Origin: G963674665 sp964609625
GTDB taxonomy: Bacteria > Desulfobacterota > Desulfovibrionia > Desulfovibrionales > Desulfovibrionaceae
Length of the DNA stretch: 63,422 nt
Direction: 5' to 3'
Assembly: GCA_964609625.1 (NCBI GenBank)
Contig: CAZSRS010000021.1
Location: 1 to 63,422 of the forward strand
Of the stretch, positions 60,851-63,422 are shown piece by piece; within the stretch, counting starts at the first letter, position 1; every line of letters starts with the position of its first letter. The notes below the pieces were generated by a model. It was not told the DNA's origin, did not search any database, and worked only from the letters and a program-made list of their open reading frames with translations. The position numbers were made by a program, and so were the translations under genes.

Positions 60851-61782
60851 TGCGCCGCTGCCTCATCTTGCTGTTTCTGCCGCTCCTGCTGCTGCCGCTC
60901 ACGTCCTGGGCCGGCGACTCCTGGCGCGTGGGCACCTGGAAAACCGCCCAGACCATCCAACCCTTTTTCTACGAGCGCTTCACGGACAGCGCCGTGACCG
61001 TGCTTCCCTTCACCAACCCCGCGGACCAGAAGGCCGCGCTCCTCGCAGGCAGCCTGGACATCTGCGGCACCACCCTGGCCCACGCCATTGCCTCGGCGTC
61101 ACGGGGCGAACCCGTGGTCGTGGTGGCCTCTCTCTGCGAAAAGTGCTCGGCCCTGGTGGTCAGAAGCGACGGCCCGGTGCATGGCGTCGAGGACCTGGCC
61201 GGCAAGACCATCGGCTACGTCCCCGGCACCATGCACGAGATCCTCCTGCGCGAGACCCTGCGCAAGCACGGCCTCGCCCCGGACAGGAGCGTCACCCTCC
61301 TGCGCGTGGACTTCTTCGACATGGGCGCGGCACTGGCCAAGGGGAGCATCGATGCCTTCCTCTCCGGCGAACCCTTCCCTTCCCTGGCCGTGCGGCAGGG
61401 CTTCGGCCGTGTCCTCGCCCACCCCTACTACGACGACGGCATCGGCCCACTCAACGCCGCCTTGCTGGTGACGCGCCAGGCCGTGCGAACCACGCCCGAC
61501 AAGGTCCTGGCCCAGGTGGCGGCCCATGCCAGGGCCACCGAACTCCTGCGGGCCGACAGGGAACTCTGGCTCCGCCAAGCCACTCAATTCGGCATTGACA
61601 GGGACGTCCTGGATCTCGCGATCCCCAACATGGAACTGATCTGGGACATGGACGAGGACTTCCTCGGCCGTGTCAAGGCCCTGGGCCAGCGTATGCTCGA
61701 CCTCGGGATCATCGAGGTCGAACCCGATTACGACTCCCTCGTGGACCGCGGCTTTGTCTCACGCTATAGACAGGAGCCATGA
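60850..61782 (+). CDS. ABC transporter substrate-binding protein (NMT1/SsuA-like)
   Basis: A 310-residue protein with a signal peptide (CLILLFLPLLLLPLTSWAG, cleavage about 20-21) and the NMT1/THI5-SsuA fold: VGTWKTAQTIQPFFYERF, AGSLDICGTTLAHAIASA and LAGKTIGYVPGTMHEILL. GGAGG lies 4 bp before the second of two tandem ATGs (60850), which is taken as the start. Ligands in this family include pyrimidine precursors, sulfonates and nitrate; which one applies is not visible. Confidence 0.85.
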   Translation: MRRCLILLFLPLLLLPLTSWAGDSWRVGTWKTAQTIQPFFYERFTDSAVTVLPFTNPADQKAALLAGSLDICGTTLAHAIASASRGEPVVVVASLCEKCSALVVRSDGPVHGVEDLAGKTIGYVPGTMHEILLRETLRKHGLAPDRSVTLLRVDFFDMGAALAKGSIDAFLSGEPFPSLAVRQGFGRVLAHPYYDDGIGPLNAALLVTRQAVRTTPDKVLAQVAAHARATELLRADRELWLRQATQFGIDRDVLDLAIPNMELIWDMDEDFLGRVKALGQRMLDLGIIEVEPDYDSLVDRGFVSRYRQEP

Positions 61783-62579
61783 CCCGGTCCGTACAATCCG
61801 CCTGCCCCAGTCGCCTGCTCCTCCCCCTCATCCTGCCGGTGGCGGTTCTCGGCCTCTGGTCCATCCTAAGCTATGGCGGGATCGCGCCCCCGTACATGCT
61901 GCCCCCGCCCCATGTGGTCGGCAAGACCCTCTGGATCTACGCGGCCGCGGAGCCCGGCAGCACCGCCTTTGCCGGGCGCTTTCCCGGCGACGCCTGGGCC
62001 AGCCTGGGCCGTGTGGTTGTGGGTTTCGGATGTGCCACGCTCCTGGGCATCCCCCTCGGCGTCTTGTCGGGGCGTCTGCGCGTCGTACGTCTGCTGCTCG
62101 ACAACTTCATCGGCGGCCTGCGCTCCGTGCCCGGCATCAGCTGGCTGCCCCTGGCCCTGGTCTGGTTCGGCGTGGGCTTCCGGACAACGGTATTCCTCGT
62201 GGGCCTGGCCGCGTTCTTCCCCATCTACCTCAACACCATGGCCGGCGTGGCCGCGGTGCCCCAGTATTACATCCGCGCCGGCGCCATGCTCGGCCTGGGC
62301 CGGTTCGGGCTGCTGCGCCACGTCATCCTGCCTGCCGGGATGGGCAGCATCCTCACGGGCTTGCGCCTTGGACTCGGGCTGTCCTTCGCCTATCTGGTTC
62401 TGGGGGAACTCACCGGCGTAGCCCAGGGCCTGGGCGCGGTGATCATGGACGCGCGCATGCTCGGCAGGGTGGACGTGATCATCGGCGGCATCGTGCTCAT
62501 CGCGCTCACCGGCTGGCTCTGCGACATCCTGCTGGTCACGGCCATGCGCCTGTTCTTCGTAAGCGCGCGGAGGCTCTGA
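61779..62579 (+). CDS. ABC transporter permease (SsuC/ThiX-like)
   Basis: A 266-residue permease with about six membrane segments and the loop FIRAGAMLGLGRFGLLRHVILPAGMGSI-type EAA region (the cores YIRAGAMLGLG and RHVILPAG are seen near 167-188). Its ATG overlaps the binding-protein stop (ATGA). Confidence 0.88.
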   Translation: MTRSVQSACPSRLLLPLILPVAVLGLWSILSYGGIAPPYMLPPPHVVGKTLWIYAAAEPGSTAFAGRFPGDAWASLGRVVVGFGCATLLGIPLGVLSGRLRVVRLLLDNFIGGLRSVPGISWLPLALVWFGVGFRTTVFLVGLAAFFPIYLNTMAGVAAVPQYYIRAGAMLGLGRFGLLRHVILPAGMGSILTGLRLGLGLSFAYLVLGELTGVAQGLGAVIMDARMLGRVDVIIGGIVLIALTGWLCDILLVTAMRLFFVSARRL

Positions 62580-63322
62580 TGTCGGCACCGCCCCTGCTCT
62601 CGGTCAAGGATGTCAGCCTGCATTACGGTCGGTCGGAGCATCCGGTCCTGCAAGACGTCTCCTTCACCATACATGCCGGAGAGATCGTCGCGGTGCTCGG
62701 CGCCAGTGGCTGCGGCAAGACCAGCCTGCTCAACGTCATCGCCGGCTTCCTCGGGCCCCAGGCCGGCGAGATTCGCCTGCAGGGAAAGCCCTCCACCGCC
62801 CCTTCCCCTGCAAAGGCCGTGGTCTTTCAGGAGCACGCCCTGTTCCCTTGGCTCAAGGCCTGGGAAAACGTGGCCTTCGGCCTCGGAACCCAGGGAGTTT
62901 CCAGGAAGGAGCGCCGTCGCGCCGCCTGGGACATGCTCGCCAAGGTGGGCCTGGCTGGCTGCGAGGAGATGCTGCCCGCCTCGCTTTCCGGCGGCATGAA
63001 GCAACGTGTGGCCCTGGCCAGAGTCCTGGTGTTGCGCCCATGCCTGCTGCTCATGGACGAACCCTTCGCCTCCCTCGACGCCCTCACGCGGGAGGACATG
63101 CACGAGCTGCTGCTGCGCCTGCACCGGGAGCTTTCCCCCGCCACCCTCTTCGTCACCCACGACGTCACCGAGGCGGCAAAGCTGGCGGATCGCGTGCTGA
63201 TCTTCGGCAATGGACATGGGTGGATCACAACCGACCGCACGATGCCGCACCCCCGCCCCAGGGACATGGAGCACCCGGATATCCGTGCCTCCATCGTGGA
63301 TCTGCACGCCCTGCTGCGGTAG
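62579..63322 (+). CDS. ABC transporter ATP-binding protein (SsuB/ThiZ-like)
   Basis: A 247-residue ABC ATPase with Walker A GASGCGKTS (about 40-48), FQEHALFPWL (Q-loop), LSGGMKQR (about 138-145), LLMDEPFASLD and switch TLFVTHDVTEA. The start overlaps the permease stop as TGATG. It completes the four-gene radical SAM/importer operon. Confidence 0.92.
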   Translation: MSAPPLLSVKDVSLHYGRSEHPVLQDVSFTIHAGEIVAVLGASGCGKTSLLNVIAGFLGPQAGEIRLQGKPSTAPSPAKAVVFQEHALFPWLKAWENVAFGLGTQGVSRKERRRAAWDMLAKVGLAGCEEMLPASLSGGMKQRVALARVLVLRPCLLLMDEPFASLDALTREDMHELLLRLHRELSPATLFVTHDVTEAAKLADRVLIFGNGHGWITTDRTMPHPRPRDMEHPDIRASIVDLHALLR

Positions 63323-63385
63323 GCGTGGCTGCTATCGCGCCCAGACCTTGCCTGTGCATCTGCACTCGAAACCGAACATTTTTTG

Positions 63386-63415
63386 TTGACACTCCCCCCA
63401 TCAAGGGCGTAGAGA
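63386..63415 (+). promoter_or_regulatory. Possible promoter at the window's right edge
   Basis: TTGACA (63386-63391), 18 bases, TAGAGA (63410-63415), reading toward a gene beyond the window. The -10 is poor. A GTGCATCTGCAC palindrome lies about 40 bp upstream (63355-63366). Confidence 0.3.
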
Positions 63416-63422
63416 ATCTTTC

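Overview
The window reads as chromosomal DNA of a GC-rich sulfate-reducing deltaproteobacterium of the Desulfovibrio type (Desulfobacterota). The lineage call rests on gene content: a GAK-system locus, a four-cluster Hdr-type iron-sulfur membrane protein, a two-CW-type sensor kinase, and many small proteins of the kind seen in Desulfovibrio. No rRNA, tRNA, CRISPR array, insertion sequence or integrase was seen. Genes are dense, and many adjacent starts and stops overlap as ATGA or TGATG.

Region 1 (1-11126, minus strand) is one unbroken 11-gene run. In transcription order it holds phoB, phoR, pstB, phoU, an XXXCH protein, a PHP-like protein, an amphi-Trp protein, a PhoU/phosphotransferase fusion, an ATP-grasp enzyme, an HprK-related kinase and a CofD/YvcK-like protein cut by the window edge. 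The last seven form or accompany the poorly understood GAK (ATP-Grasp, Amphi-Trp, Kinase) system. A set of 11-bp-phased Pho-box repeats stands before phoB, so the sequence suggests that the GAK genes belong to the phosphate-starvation regulon. This is the best candidate for an undescribed system here.

Region 2 (11211-28715) is mixed housekeeping and regulation: agmatine deiminase, a glycosyltransferase, LysR, a Cys-rich secreted protein, hisC-cmk, a universal stress protein, a small protein behind a good sigma-54 promoter, cinA-type deamidase plus thpR, a flippase operon, response regulators, a carboxylate-amine-ligase-like ATP-grasp enzyme, citrate synthase, a MucR-type regulator, and an S24-type repressor with no prophage around it.

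Region 3 (28816-35934, minus strand) is a compact five-gene phosphosignalling operon: PhnD-like binding lipoprotein, PAS sensor kinase with a Cys-rich insert, single-domain response regulator, PEP-synthase-like phosphotransferase, and a dual-specificity-type phosphatase fused to a Cys-cluster domain. Region 4 (36144-44853) has small membrane proteins, a DnaJ/YkgJ pair, two secreted proteins, a 1130-residue ABCG-type transporter with a TerB-like N-terminus, and an M24 peptidase.

Region 5 (44862-59518) is a full glycerol module. It has an ABC glycerol importer (glpS, glpT, glpP, glpQ, a DUF2160 protein, glpV), glycerol kinase, and an anaerobic glycerol-3-phosphate dehydrogenase whose GlpC role appears split between a membrane cytochrome/4x[4Fe-4S] protein and an HdrB-like CCG protein. 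A DeoR-type GlpR is encoded between the two arms, and four matching 14-bp operator candidates lie around it. Region 6 (59831-63322) is a tight operon of a BioB/ThiH-like radical SAM enzyme and a thiamine-precursor/sulfonate-type ABC importer whose substrate cannot be read from sequence.
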